Shown: positions 1 through 11,110, counted from the stretch's first letter. The stretch is 64,000 nucleotides of DNA from Pseudobdellovibrionaceae bacterium (GCA_019637875.1 JAHBUW010000009.1:62001-126000), one strand, 5' to 3'. The notes: a model not told the origin generated them from the sequence alone. Numbers and translations: made by a program.

Positions 1-82
1 GACGCGAAGGCGTCGTGGGCTCCAGGTTCATGTCCCTAAGTATCGGGGACCTCTGATGGAATTCAAGGCAAGGACGTGCAAA

Positions 83-106
83 TGCGTATTCAACCCGGAA
101 TACGCA
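83..106. other. Hairpin downstream of the first gene
   Basis: A perfect 9-bp inverted repeat (TGCGTATTC and GAATACGCA) with a 6-nt loop lies about 20 nt past the stop codon of the minus-strand gene at 125-1093. There is no T-run on either side, so it is not a typical intrinsic terminator. It may protect the mRNA 3' end. Its role is unknown. Confidence 0.4.
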
Positions 107-124
107 CCTGGACCATGGGCCAGG

Positions 125-1093
125 TCACGGCTTCAGCACGATGGTTTTGATCCGCAAGCCGCGCAGCTGCCCTTGGCTTAGATTGCGGTTCAGATCTTTG
201 AGGAGATCTGCGGCCATCCCTTGCTTGCCGGGCGGCGTATCCAGGACATCGAAGCTGTACTCTTCGATTTTGCGCTGCATGCGATCACGGAAAAAGGCTT
301 CCCGCGATTTCAACTCGAGGATGGATTCGGGACTCATTCCTTCGGCGAAAAATTCGACCGCGAGCATCGGGTTTTCGCCCGAATTCGAGCTGGGCCGGAT
401 GTTGACCACCATCTTCGTGATCAAAAGAAGGTTCGGTGTGGACCGGACGTTGTCGAAGAAAAGCTCCGGTTTTTCCGCCGGGTCGTATTCGAAAACGGGA
501 GCGCCTTCGTCGGCGAAGTTCGCGATGAAAAGCTCTTTTTGTCCCGGCAGGAGGCGTCCCGTGAACGCGAAGTAGACTCCGTAGCCCGCGCCCGCGATGA
601 CCGCCAAAGTCGATACCAGCAGGAGCTTCCGTTTCAGGCTCATCGCGCCGAAGCTCTTCAGCCCGCCGCCCACGCCCTCTTTCAGCGAGGATGCGGCTTG
701 GACCACGCCTTTGCGTGTCCCCTTCCACAGTCCGAGCGCCAAGTCGTGCGCCCGATTTCGCGAGGCGATGGCGAGCGCCACCGCTTTGGCCGCGAGCTTC
801 GCGCGGAGTTTCCGCAGCCCCAGCACCCAGCCCGGCAAGAAGGTCAGATTGCGGTAGATGAATTTCCAAACCGGCTTACCGTGCTCCCACTTCGCGATCT
901 CGTGGCGGAGCTCTTCGGCGACGTCTTCCTCGGGAACCTCGGCCAACTTCAGGTTTTTGTCGGCCGCCAGATCCTTCATCCGCGCGGCGAACTCGGGATC
1001 TTGTTCGTCGAGAAAACGATCGATCTCGGCCTCATCGGGCTCGTGATCCTCCGGAAGGAGTTCGTCGGGATTCGGATTGGCTTCGTCCTGCAT
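125..1093 (-). CDS. Membrane protein with FliL-like C-terminal domain
   Basis: This 322-residue protein has an acidic N-terminus (residues 1-65), a basic amphipathic stretch (about 77-150), one membrane segment (about 155-178) and a periplasmic C-terminal domain. The last 60 residues (a run of charged helix, then LNRNLSQGQLRGLRIKTIVL) resemble the end of FliL, the flagellar stator-associated protein, where a helix is followed by an N-x-x-L-x-x-G turn and a beta strand. The N-terminal half is much longer than in FliL and I do not recognise it. No flagellar gene is nearby, so a stator or envelope role is only a guess. The orientation, single membrane span and C-terminal resemblance are seen; the function is not established. 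Confidence 0.75.
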   Translation of the reverse strand: MQDEANPNPDELLPEDHEPDEAEIDRFLDEQDPEFAARMKDLAADKNLKLAEVPEEDVAEELRHEIAKWEHGKPVWKFIYRNLTFLPGWVLGLRKLRAKLAAKAVALAIASRNRAHDLALGLWKGTRKGVVQAASSLKEGVGGGLKSFGAMSLKRKLLLVSTLAVIAGAGYGVYFAFTGRLLPGQKELFIANFADEGAPVFEYDPAEKPELFFDNVRSTPNLLLITKMVVNIRPSSNSGENPMLAVEFFAEGMSPESILELKSREAFFRDRMQRKIEEYSFDVLDTPPGKQGMAADLLKDLNRNLSQGQLRGLRIKTIVLKP

Positions 1094-1212
1094 CAGTTTC
1101 CAGTCTTCAGTCGAGGGAGATCCTGCAGATAGTCTAAGTTTTGCCGACCTTCACCGGCAACTGAATTTCGCGCGCGCAAGTTTCGTGTAGACTTGAGGAA
1201 TCGGAGGCGTCG

Positions 1213-1791
1213 ATGAAATTGGGGTTGCTGGCACTGTCTTTGGTCCTGAGCGCGGGTTGCACCCACTTCGAACGCAGCACCGGCAGCGGATATTCACCCG
1301 CGGCCAGCCCGAAAACCCAGGTTTACCGCACGAAGCCCAACGTCCGCGATCAGGAGTGGGGTTCACTGCAAACGAAAACCCGTATCAAACAGCTCGAAAA
1401 CTCATTGCGCACCCGTAAGGAGCTCGATCAGTACTCGAAGGTACTGCCGCTTCTGAAAAGCGACCAAGAACGCATCGAATTCCTGGAGCTGAACAACTTC
1501 GAAGCGCGCAGCCGCTGGATGAACCAAAACAAAGTCCCGGCGCGCAACCAACTGCAGCAAGAAACGATGCGCGAGCTGATCGAAGCCCAGGACATCGCCG
1601 TCGGCATGCCGCAGAACCTGGTGAAAAAATCTTGGGGCGATCCCGAAAACATCGAAGTCTCGGGCAATCCCGAGTTCCGCAACGAGCGCTGGCGCTACTC
1701 GAAGTACGTCAGCACGCCCGACGGTTACAAACTCGAGCGCAAGGTCGTCTACTTCGAAGCCGGCAAAGTCGTCGGCTGGGAAGTGGAATAA
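1213..1791 (+). CDS. Lipoprotein with BamE/SmpA-like C-terminal motif
   Basis: The N-terminus is a lipoprotein signal (residues 1-15, lipobox LSAGC, lipidated Cys16). A Shine-Dalgarno GGAGG lies 5 nt before the ATG. Residues about 125-192 carry the pattern G-M-x5-K-x-W-G-D-P followed by W-R-Y and a strand ending in V-V-Y-F-x-x-G-K-V, which is how BamE/OmlA-fold lipoproteins end. BamE supports outer-membrane protein assembly, but many proteins with this fold have other jobs, so only the fold is suggested. The middle (residues 60-125) is charged and probably helical. The gene stands alone: its left neighbour is divergent and polA is convergent. Confidence 0.8.
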   Translation: MKLGLLALSLVLSAGCTHFERSTGSGYSPAASPKTQVYRTKPNVRDQEWGSLQTKTRIKQLENSLRTRKELDQYSKVLPLLKSDQERIEFLELNNFEARSRWMNQNKVPARNQLQQETMRELIEAQDIAVGMPQNLVKKSWGDPENIEVSGNPEFRNERWRYSKYVSTPDGYKLERKVVYFEAGKVVGWEVE

Positions 1792-1821
1792 CGGCGCCAT
1801 GTCGGTCGCCGGCAAAGCCGA

Positions 1822-1891
1822 ATGCGTCGACGGCGGAGCCGTAACGTGCATACGGTGACGTGGATGCGTCGACGGCGAAGCAGTGACGTGC
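1822..1891. repeat. Two imperfect 28-bp direct repeats
   Basis: The repeats at 1822-1849 and 1864-1891 share 14 identical leading bases (ATGCGTCGACGGCG) and then GAG/AAG...GTGACGTGC-like ends. They are 42 bp apart (start to start) and separated by 14 bp that also contains GTGACG. They fill the short space between the convergent ends of the lipoprotein gene and polA. No T-rich tail is present. Their function is unknown. Confidence 0.6.
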
Positions 1892-1893
1892 GG

Positions 1894-4524
1894 CTAGTGG
1901 GCTTCGGACCAGTTCGGCCCCTGGGCGGCGTTGACCTTCAACGGAACCGCGATCTTCACCACGGACTCCATGATGCGGATGATTTCGGGAGTCGCCTCGC
2001 GTAAACGCTCGGGCGTATCTTCAAAAATCAATTCATCGTGCACTTGCAAGGTCATCGGGACGCCGATGCCGTTCACCACGTCGATCATCGCTTTTTTCAC
2101 GATGTCGGCGGCCGTACCTTGAATGGGCGCGTTGATGGCCGCCCGCTCGCCGAATTTACGGATCGCGGGATTCGCGCTCTTGAACTCTTTCATGTAACGT
2201 TTGCGCCCGAAGAGCGTCGACACGAAGCCGTCGGCTTGCGCCTGCGCGATCGTGGACTCGATGTAGCGACCGACGCCGGGGAAACGCTGGAAGTAGCGCG
2301 CGATGATCTCTTGGGCTTGTCCACGGGGAATTCCGAGCGTTTCGGCCAGACCGAAGGCCCCTTGGCCGTAGGCGATACCGAAGTTCACGGCCTTGGCCGT
2401 TCGCCGGTGATCCGCCGTCACTTCGGATAACGGAACTTGGAAGATCTCGCTGGCGGTCGCCGCGTGGATATCCAAATCGTCCTTGAAGGCCTGGATCAGA
2501 TTCGCGTCGTCGGCGTAGTGCGCGAGGATCCGCAGTTCGATCTGTGAGTAGTCGATGCTCAAAAGCTCTTTGCCGGGACTTGCGACAAACGCTTTGCGGA
2601 CCTCTTCCCCCCGCGCGGTGCGGATCGGGATGTTCTGCAAATTCGGATTGAGTGAAGACAGGCGGCCCGTCGCCGTATGCGTGGAGTTGAAGGTCGTGTG
2701 CACGCGGGCGTCGCCGTCCGCCAGCAGGGGAAGCGCGTCGACGTAGGTGGACTTCAACTTCGTGAGTTCGCGATAAGTCAAAATCTCGGCCGCGATCGGA
2801 TGGAGCGGTTTCAGTTTGTCCATGACGTCGGTGTCGGTGGAGTAGCCGGTTTTGGTTTTACGTCCCGGCGGCAACTTCAATTCATCAAACAGAACCGCGC
2901 CCAGTTGTTTGGGGCTACCGATATTGAACTCGCGGCCCGCCAGCTCGTGGACCTTCTTTTCCACCGACTTGATATCGGCGGCCAGACCTTCGCTTTGTTT
3001 CGCCAGACGCGGCAAATCCAAACGGACCCCACGCTTTTCCATATCGAAAAGAATCGGGATCAGCGGCAAGTCGAGCGTCCGGTAGATCCCCTGCTGGGTT
3101 TCGTCGAGATCCGCGTCCAGCTTCGCATTCAAGCGGAGCAGCAACGCGAAATGTTCCGTGGGCGAAAGCGCGTCGGGCAACACTTCGCCCAACACTTTCG
3201 AAACGACGAGGGCGAGGTCGCTCCCTTCGCCGGGGGCCAGCAGATACGCTTTCACCTGCAAGTCGTCGCACATATGAATCGCTTCGAGTTTCAGTTCGTG
3301 GCCCAGGGCCTTGATATCGAAACCGCAGAGTTTCTGATCAGGTGAAGACAGCGCCGTTGTCCACTCGGGCATCTCGCCCGATAGACGGTAAATTTTTTGA
3401 TCGTCATTCGGAGAAAGGTAAACCCCCATGGGCCCCGAAAAAAGCCACAGGCGTTCGGTCCGCGGAAACTTCGCCAAAAAGGCCGGAGCTTCGATCTCTT
3501 CGATTTCGATGCCGTCCGCCTCCGCCGAAGCGGCAGGGGCCTGAGGGGTGGGGGGCGTCTCGGTCGTCTTCGGCGCGAAGTTCGGCAAAGCCTTCTTTTC
3601 ACCTGCGGCGGTTGAGGCCACATCCGTCGCGATCGTGAAACCGTCGGGAACTTGGTTGTCCGGATGATTCGGTAGTTCGCGGATCGTTTTCGCCAGATTT
3701 TTGAAATTGAGATCGGTGATCAGCTCTTCGATCTCGGCGACCTTCACGGGCTCGAGGTGATAGCTTTCGACCGTTTCTTGCAACGGCACATCGCAAACGA
3801 TCGTCACCAGTTTCTGCGACAGATACGCGTTCGCCTTGTCATTGACGAGCTTGTCCTTCGTCGCACCTTTGATATTTTCGATGTTCGCGTAAATCCCGTC
3901 GAGGCTATCGAAATCCGTCAAAAGTTTCTGCGCGCCTTTGGGACCGATGCCCTTCACGCCGGGGACGTTGTCCGAAGAATCGCCCACGAGCGCGAGGTAA
4001 TCGATCATCTGGTCGGGACGGATTCCCCATTTCGCGAGGGCTTCGGCCGGGCCGGTGCGCTCGGCCTTCATGGTGTCGTACATGACCACGCCGGGCTTCA
4101 ACAGCTGCGCGAAGTCTTTATCGCCCGAAACGATCACGACATCGTAGCCCTTTTCGTGACCCTTCTTCGTGAGCGTGCCGATGATGTCATCGGCCTCGAA
4201 ACCCAGAACATCGGCACACGCCACACCGAGCAATGGCCCGATCTTTTTGATGTACGGGATCTGCGGAATCAGATCCTCGGGCATCTCGCTGCGATTCGCT
4301 TTGTAGTTGGGGTCGAGCTCTTTGCGGAAGGACGGCTCGGGACGATCGAAACAGAACACCACGGCGTCGGGCTTTTCGTCCTTCAAAAGCTTCATGACCA
4401 TGGTCATGAAACCGTAGATGGCGTTCACGGGCAGACCGCTCGGCGAAGTCAAAGGGCGGATCGCGTAGAACGCGCGGAAAAACAGCGAGCTGACGTCGAC
4501 GAGGTAGAGATTTTTTTTAGACAT
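1894..4524 (-). CDS. polA: DNA polymerase I
   Basis: Pol I fills gaps and removes RNA primers in replication and repair. At 876 residues it is of normal length. Residues 1-290 are the 5' nuclease, with conserved acidic motifs such as GFEADDIIGT and VSGDKDFAQL and the GIGPKGAQKLL helix-hairpin-helix. Residues about 490-876 are the polymerase: motif A DYSQIELR (Asp658), the O-helix RRTAKAVNFGIAYGQ, and motif C VHDELIFE (His-Asp-Glu 829-831). The region between, where E. coli has its 3'-5' proofreading exonuclease, has lost the expected D-x-E, N-x3-D and Y-x3-D acids (for example LWLFSGPMG where motif I should be). The enzyme therefore probably does not proofread. It is the last gene of a minus-strand run, 38 bp after the XRE gene. 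Confidence 0.97.
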   Translation of the reverse strand: MSKKNLYLVDVSSLFFRAFYAIRPLTSPSGLPVNAIYGFMTMVMKLLKDEKPDAVVFCFDRPEPSFRKELDPNYKANRSEMPEDLIPQIPYIKKIGPLLGVACADVLGFEADDIIGTLTKKGHEKGYDVVIVSGDKDFAQLLKPGVVMYDTMKAERTGPAEALAKWGIRPDQMIDYLALVGDSSDNVPGVKGIGPKGAQKLLTDFDSLDGIYANIENIKGATKDKLVNDKANAYLSQKLVTIVCDVPLQETVESYHLEPVKVAEIEELITDLNFKNLAKTIRELPNHPDNQVPDGFTIATDVASTAAGEKKALPNFAPKTTETPPTPQAPAASAEADGIEIEEIEAPAFLAKFPRTERLWLFSGPMGVYLSPNDDQKIYRLSGEMPEWTTALSSPDQKLCGFDIKALGHELKLEAIHMCDDLQVKAYLLAPGEGSDLALVVSKVLGEVLPDALSPTEHFALLLRLNAKLDADLDETQQGIYRTLDLPLIPILFDMEKRGVRLDLPRLAKQSEGLAADIKSVEKKVHELAGREFNIGSPKQLGAVLFDELKLPPGRKTKTGYSTDTDVMDKLKPLHPIAAEILTYRELTKLKSTYVDALPLLADGDARVHTTFNSTHTATGRLSSLNPNLQNIPIRTARGEEVRKAFVASPGKELLSIDYSQIELRILAHYADDANLIQAFKDDLDIHAATASEIFQVPLSEVTADHRRTAKAVNFGIAYGQGAFGLAETLGIPRGQAQEIIARYFQRFPGVGRYIESTIAQAQADGFVSTLFGRKRYMKEFKSANPAIRKFGERAAINAPIQGTAADIVKKAMIDVVNGIGVPMTLQVHDELIFEDTPERLREATPEIIRIMESVVKIAVPLKVNAAQGPNWSEAH

Positions 4525-4562
4525 TCGTGGCGCTCCCGGATCAGGAGCGCGTTCGGATGGCC

Positions 4563-4925
4563 CTAATCCTTTTTATCGGAACCGGACTCTAAACTGCGGA
4601 GATCGATCGACTCAAGGGCTCTTTCTCTTAATGCGGCTTCCGCTTGGCAGTTCTGCGAAATTTCGTACGCAGACAGCTCGGCTTGATTGAAGAGCATCTC
4701 CAGAATTTGCGTGATCGACGACTCGGGTTTCGACTGACCTTTTTCAAGGTTTGCGACAGTGCCGCTTTCGCAGTGAAGACGACGAGCCAGATCTGATTGG
4801 CTCCATCCCATGCGGCGGCGTAATTCACGGATACGTTCTGATGTCCATTCCATGAATCGAGTTTCCGCCCGAAAAGCGGCGAAATCAAGACTAGAGTTTG
4901 GATTCAATTCTAGCTTTTTCGCCAC
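4563..4925 (-). CDS. XRE-family helix-turn-helix regulator
   Basis: This 120-residue DNA-binding protein has a single Cro/C1-type HTH at about residues 28-85: IRELRRRMGWSQSDLARRL as the first helices, then SGTVANLEKGQSKPESSI for the recognition helix. No second (sensor) domain is visible; residues 88-120 are probably a helix for dimerisation. The start taken is GTG at 4925. Met25 (4853) would also leave the HTH intact, and neither has a strong ribosome site. It lies between the ftsB-like gene (51 bp) and polA (38 bp), so it may be read with them. A perfect palindrome covers the start codon, which suggests it represses itself. Confidence 0.88.
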   Translation of the reverse strand: MAKKLELNPNSSLDFAAFRAETRFMEWTSERIRELRRRMGWSQSDLARRLHCESGTVANLEKGQSKPESSITQILEMLFNQAELSAYEISQNCQAEAALRERALESIDLRSLESGSDKKD

Positions 4926-4936
4926 ACTTTAAGTGT
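4924..4936. promoter_or_regulatory. Palindrome at the start of the XRE gene, possible operator
   Basis: ACACTTTAAGTGT is a perfect 13-bp palindrome (6-bp arms around one T). It overlaps the GTG start codon proposed for the XRE regulator and lies 41 bp after the ftsB-like stop. XRE proteins bind short palindromes as dimers and commonly regulate themselves, so this is a reasonable operator candidate. That binding is inferred and not shown. Confidence 0.4.
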
Positions 4937-4976
4937 TGGAATCAGCTTGGGAATTTGACCCTGTTGCGAAGTGTCC

Positions 4977-5288
4977 TCAGTCAGAAGAGAACACAAATAC
5001 AAGCTCATCTTCACCCGCCATATCCAGGCGGTCTTTGGCTTCTTTTTCGATGAAAACCGGGTCTTTCGCCTGACGGATTTTTTGATCAAGCACACGCAAG
5101 TCGCCTTGGATGTTCGAGAGGCTCGCGGTCAACGCTTCGCGATCGTTATGGAGTCGCAAGAGGTGAAACAGATTGCCCTGAATCAGCAGCTGCAAGAGCG
5201 CGAAAACCACGCACGTCAACAGCACCTTCACCGGGCTCGAGACCCAGCGACGAATCGCCTCACCTACATTTCGCAAGGATTGCATCAT
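4977..5288 (-). CDS. ftsB: FtsB/DivIC-type septum formation protein
   Basis: This 103-residue bitopic membrane protein has a short basic cytoplasmic tail, one membrane span (about residues 18-38), and a periplasmic coiled coil with heptads (about 41-75). It ends in the family pattern AKDRLDMAGEDELVFVF, which matches the C-terminal 'ARERLgMv..gE' segment of FtsB/DivIC. In the family it joins FtsL and FtsQ to pass the activation signal to the septal peptidoglycan synthase. The eno-ftsB order also occurs in E. coli, which supports the call. Here a 125-bp structured repeat separates the two genes. Confidence 0.88.
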   Translation of the reverse strand: MMQSLRNVGEAIRRWVSSPVKVLLTCVVFALLQLLIQGNLFHLLRLHNDREALTASLSNIQGDLRVLDQKIRQAKDPVFIEKEAKDRLDMAGEDELVFVFSSD

Positions 5289-5358
5289 GTCCCGAGCTTA
5301 CACCCGCAGGTGAGCCCGGAACAGTGAAGTGCGGCGTCTCGGACCTAGGCCTAGCGCG

Positions 5359-7823
<2,465 letters not shown>

Positions 7824-7895
7824 ACCTTAGCGTTTGGGGATTTGCGAGTGAAATGGAGGGGTTGCTGTTTCGAGCGGCGGCCGCCCGTGGGGACT

Positions 7896-9029
7896 CTAGG
7901 CCGCGCTCTTTTTCTGAAACTGAGCTTCCGTAAACGGAAGTTTGTTGTCCACGATCTCGGGCATGAAACTGGGGACGTAACCGGTGGGTTCGAGCTGCCC
8001 CTGGAGCTTCCCGTCGGGCAGGCGAGTCATGCGCGACATCTGATAAATCGGCTCTACGATGTAGGATCCGGTGCTATCGGTCCCTTTCACCTCGGAAATG
8101 GCGCCAATTCGACGCGACCCATCATGATAACGCGAGATCTGGATGACGACGTCGATCGCCGCACCAATTTGATAGCGCAGCGCTTTTTCCGACAGCTTTC
8201 CGTCACCGCCCGACGCCAAGGCTTCCAGACGCACCATGGCATCTTCCGGCGAGTTGGCGTGGACCGTTCCCATACAACCGCGGTGACCGGTGTTCATCGC
8301 CTGCACGAGCTCGAGGGCTTCGCCGGAACGAACCTCTCCGACGATGATGCGATCGGGACGCAAACGCAGGGAGCTTTTGAGCAGATCACGGATCGTGACT
8401 TCCCCTTTGCCGAGACCGTCGGCCATTTTGGTTTCGAAAAAGACGACGTGATCGTAGACGACTTTCAGTTCCGACGAGTCCTCGATCACGATCACGCGCT
8501 GACCTTTCGGAATGCGCGAGCACAGAAGTCCCAACAGCGTGGTCTTACCCGAACCGGTTCCCCCGCTGACCAGAATGTTTTTTCCGAGGTACATGCATAC
8601 GTCGAGAAAACGCGCGCCATCGGCCGAGATCGCGCCCATGGCGATGTAGTCTTTGAAATTGATTTTCGACTGCGTGAATTTACGAATCGAGATCGTGGTG
8701 CCATTGCGTGCGCAGGGCGGAATCACGATACACACCCGAGAGCCATCGGGAAGACGCGCGTCCAGACGCGGTTCTTCGTCGGTGATTCGGCGTTGAATCG
8801 AATCGGCGATATTCCGGGCGGCGGCCAGGAGCGCGTCCTCGTCGGTGAAAGTCACTTCGGTCTTTTCGATGTGACCTTTGCGTTCGACGAAAACGTCTTG
8901 GTGTCCGTTGATCATGATCTCGGACACGGTGGGATCGTCGAGCAGCGGGACGATCGGGCCCAAAAAGTTACGGACCGCGCTTTGTTTCGCGGTCATCACC
9001 GGTTCTTTTTTGGCGCGCGCATTACTCAT
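7896..9029 (-). CDS. cpaF: CpaF/TadA-type secretion ATPase
   Basis: CpaF is the cytoplasmic hexameric ATPase that drives Tad/Flp pilus extension and retraction. The 377 residues contain the N-terminal domain ([20 protein letters not shown]), the linker Arg-rich segment ([12 protein letters not shown]), Walker [10 protein letters not shown] (156-164), VIEDSSEL, the [19 protein letters not shown] block (Walker B region) and [16 protein letters not shown] with the conserved His. No other Tad genes (CpaE, TadB, TadC, secretin, prepilin) are in the window, so this is an orphan or solo locus. It follows the cupredoxin gene by 10 bp. The C-terminus has a short extension (about 30 residues) past the usual end. 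Confidence 0.93.
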   Translation of the reverse strand: MSNARAKKEPVMTAKQSAVRNFLGPIVPLLDDPTVSEIMINGHQDVFVERKGHIEKTEVTFTDEDALLAAARNIADSIQRRITDEEPRLDARLPDGSRVCIVIPPCARNGTTISIRKFTQSKINFKDYIAMGAISADGARFLDVCMYLGKNILVSGGTGSGKTTLLGLLCSRIPKGQRVIVIEDSSELKVVYDHVVFFETKMADGLGKGEVTIRDLLKSSLRLRPDRIIVGEVRSGEALELVQAMNTGHRGCMGTVHANSPEDAMVRLEALASGGDGKLSEKALRYQIGAAIDVVIQISRYHDGSRRIGAISEVKGTDSTGSYIVEPIYQMSRMTRLPDGKLQGQLEPTGYVPSFMPEIVDNKLPFTEAQFQKKSAA

Positions 9030-9039
9030 GACTTAAAAC

Positions 9040-9585
9040 TCACTCGCTAGCCGGACGACGGCCCTCCGCATTGGGAGCGACGACGACCCGACCTTGTTTG
9101 GCGGTTTCCGGGCACTGAAACGAAAAGACCCCTTCGATTTTCGGCGAGATCTGGAAGGTCTTCGGCTGACCGTAAAAGGTGCCGTGATGTTCCGAGAACG
9201 CGTCGAACACGAAGCTGACGTTCTTCGCGGCCTCGTTCACGTTCACGACGTGAATCTTGTACGCTTGTCCCGCCTTCAGCTGAATCGTTTCGGGCACGAA
9301 ACCCTTTTCGGTATTCATGATGACGATTTCCTGCGCGGGATCGAGAGAAGTGAAGATCCCGGCGAACATCGAATCTTTTTTCTGATTTTCGGTGACGACC
9401 GACGCGGGTCCGCGCGTCTTCACCTTTTGCAGATCGCCCTGACGACGCGAAAGATCGACTTCCCATGCGCGAACGGAAACGTGCATGAAGCTCACGGCCA
9501 GAAACAATGCGACCTTCATCGTCAACGCGAGACGCGCGACGAATTTAGTGTACGTCTTTGCGATCGGTGAATTCAGCGAACTCAC
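9040..9585 (-). CDS. Exported cupredoxin-like protein
   Basis: A signal peptide (core VALFLAVSFMHVSVRA) is followed by a linker and then a cupredoxin-like fold: TEKGFVPETIQLKAGQAYKIHVVN is the typical strand pair of blue-copper-like domains, and FQISPKIEGVFSFQCPETAKQG resembles the copper-loop end with a Cys. The other copper ligands are not complete in sequence, so copper binding is uncertain. GTG at 9585 is chosen because GGAGGT lies 5 nt upstream. This start overlaps the upstream gene by 41 bp. ATG at 9519 would give a cleaner signal peptide without overlap but lacks a ribosome site. It lies directly before cpaF, which suggests a link to envelope assembly or redox. Confidence 0.8.
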   Translation of the reverse strand: MSSLNSPIAKTYTKFVARLALTMKVALFLAVSFMHVSVRAWEVDLSRRQGDLQKVKTRGPASVVTENQKKDSMFAGIFTSLDPAQEIVIMNTEKGFVPETIQLKAGQAYKIHVVNVNEAAKNVSFVFDAFSEHHGTFYGQPKTFQISPKIEGVFSFQCPETAKQGRVVVAPNAEGRRPASE

Positions 9586-9823
9586 GGGCCACCTCCACGG
9601 CGATAAAATTCACGGTCTGCGCATCGAGCGACATCAGTCTTTCAACCAACTGATTCTTGTCCCCGTGGCAGTCGTTCACGATCTTCATGGCTTGCGAGTA
9701 CAGATCCGGACGCGCCTTCATCTCGTTCGAGATTTCTTTCCAATCGGCATTGAGAACGGGATCAATCGCTCCCACCGAATAAAGTGCGTCGAATACCGCT
9801 TGCAGATCGCCTTGAATGAACAT
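9545..9823 (-). CDS. Small cytosolic protein of unknown function
   Basis: This 92-residue acidic protein has no signal or membrane segment. A strong ribosome site (GGGGAGGA) lies 5 nt before the ATG at 9823, which rules out the longer open frame to 9979. The sequence looks helical (for example DLQAVFDALYSVGAID, then NEMKARPDLYSQAMKIVNDC and LVERLMSLDAQTVNFIAVEVAREFAEF). I do not recognise the family. It opens the minus-strand run that continues to the cupredoxin, CpaF and enolase, and its 3' end overlaps the next gene if that gene starts at GTG 9585. Confidence 0.7.
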   Translation of the reverse strand: MFIQGDLQAVFDALYSVGAIDPVLNADWKEISNEMKARPDLYSQAMKIVNDCHGDKNQLVERLMSLDAQTVNFIAVEVAREFAEFTDRKDVH

Positions 9824-10045
9824 CGTGTCCTCCCCTTGATGCCGGAAATCCTTTCCGGACATTGTCTTCATCGGAAATGAACCCGGAATACTTGAGTCGG
9901 ATTGAGACGAATCCCCGTTTTTTTGAAAACGCGCCCGACGAAGATCGCGAGCTCGACGATTCGCTGAACATTCAAACATCCTGGACGTCCTGACGATGAG
10001 GAATCAGGCCTTCGTCTTGCTGGATGAAAGCCTAAAGGAGTCGCC

Positions 10046-11059
10046 ATGAAAACCATCCTTCGTGTCTCGCGCGCTTGTCTGACCCTGGGCCTTCTGGTCG
10101 TGGTCGCCGCGTGCAACCGCACGCAGTTCTCGCCCATGCCGGAAGAGATTTCGAACTCGGTGACTCCGCAATCGGAAGAGATCATGCAGGGCTCGCAACC
10201 CGCGCCGGTGGATCTGCTCGTCGTGATGGACAACTCGCGCTCGATGGCCGACGAGCAAGAGAAGATGGCCGAGCGCACCCAAAACCTGCTGAATGAAATC
10301 GACTCGCTGGACTGGCGCATCGGCATCACCACCACGGACGTTTCGACCGGCAGCTACGGTCTGCGCGGCGAACTGCTGGCACTGACCGGTGGGCAAGGCA
10401 AAGTCCTGCTGAAAGGCGCCAACGACGCGCAACGGATTTTCGGCGACACCATGAAACGCGACGAAACCCTGACCTGCCCGACGACCGGAGTCTGCCCGAC
10501 GGGCGACGAACAGCCGCTGGCTGCCACGCTGCAGGCCCTGCAGAAACGTAACGGCGTGAACCAAGGTTTCTTCCGCCCGAACGCGGACATGATGGTTTTG
10601 ATCATCACCGATGAAGACGAAAAATCGAACGGCGCTGCGGGCGCGACGACGGGCGCGCAGCTGGTGAACGGCGTGCGCCAGATCCTGAGTGATGACCAGA
10701 AATTCATCGTGTCGGCGATCGTCGTGAAGCCGGGCGATACCTCGTGCTTCAATCAGAACTCTCCGGACGGAAATTACGCGAACGTCGTCGCGGGCGCGGT
10801 GGCATTGACCGGTGGATTTCTGGGTTCGGTGTGCGCGGTCGACTACGCCGATCAGCTAAGGCGCGTCGGGCAGTTGGTGCGTAAAGCGGCCGACTCGTTC
10901 GAGCTGACCCAAACTCCCGAAGCCGGGACCTTGGAGATCAGCTTCTCGCCGGCCCAACCGCAAACCAAATGGAAACTCGTGGGGCGCAAGGTGGTCTTCA
11001 CGCAGAACCCGCCCCCGATCGGCACGTTCATGCGCGCGACTTATATCCCCATGCCTTAG
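10046..11059 (+). CDS. Lipoprotein with von Willebrand A domain
   Basis: The signal peptide ends in a lipobox (VVAAC, Cys23). Residues about 54-285 form a vWA fold with an intact metal site: MDNSRSM gives D62-x-S64-x-S66, and LIITDEDEKS supplies the second acidic loop. vWA domains bind protein partners through Mg2+. The C-terminal 50 residues form a small beta domain ending FTQNPPPIGTFMRATYIPMP. It has an obvious relative in this window at 57153-58163 with the same layout, next to the Glt-like operon. A good ribosome site (AAGGAG) precedes the ATG. It is transcribed alone and ends in a hairpin (11047-11069) overlapping its stop, followed by a terminator. Confidence 0.9.
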   Translation: MKTILRVSRACLTLGLLVVVAACNRTQFSPMPEEISNSVTPQSEEIMQGSQPAPVDLLVVMDNSRSMADEQEKMAERTQNLLNEIDSLDWRIGITTTDVSTGSYGLRGELLALTGGQGKVLLKGANDAQRIFGDTMKRDETLTCPTTGVCPTGDEQPLAATLQALQKRNGVNQGFFRPNADMMVLIITDEDEKSNGAAGATTGAQLVNGVRQILSDDQKFIVSAIVVKPGDTSCFNQNSPDGNYANVVAGAVALTGGFLGSVCAVDYADQLRRVGQLVRKAADSFELTQTPEAGTLEISFSPAQPQTKWKLVGRKVVFTQNPPPIGTFMRATYIPMP

Positions 11060-11110
11060 CGGCATGGGGCCCGTCATCCCCATGCCCTAAAGACCTCGCT
11101 CGAAAAAGAA

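Noticed and set aside
221-1132. Long plus-strand open frame opposite the FliL-like gene, and similar antisense frames throughout
   Set aside because: High-GC genes leave long open frames on the other strand. These lack ribosome sites, family motifs and sensible composition (Arg/Gly/His-rich), while the opposite strand has clear protein features.
9824-9979. N-terminal extension of the small cytosolic protein
   Set aside because: The upstream codons are Arg/Ser-rich and there is a strong ribosome site just before ATG 9823.
11047-11069. Hairpin over the stop codon of the vWA gene (CCCCATGCC/GGCATGGGG) as a terminator
   Set aside because: It has no T-run; a better terminator follows 40 nt later. 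It may only be a local stem.
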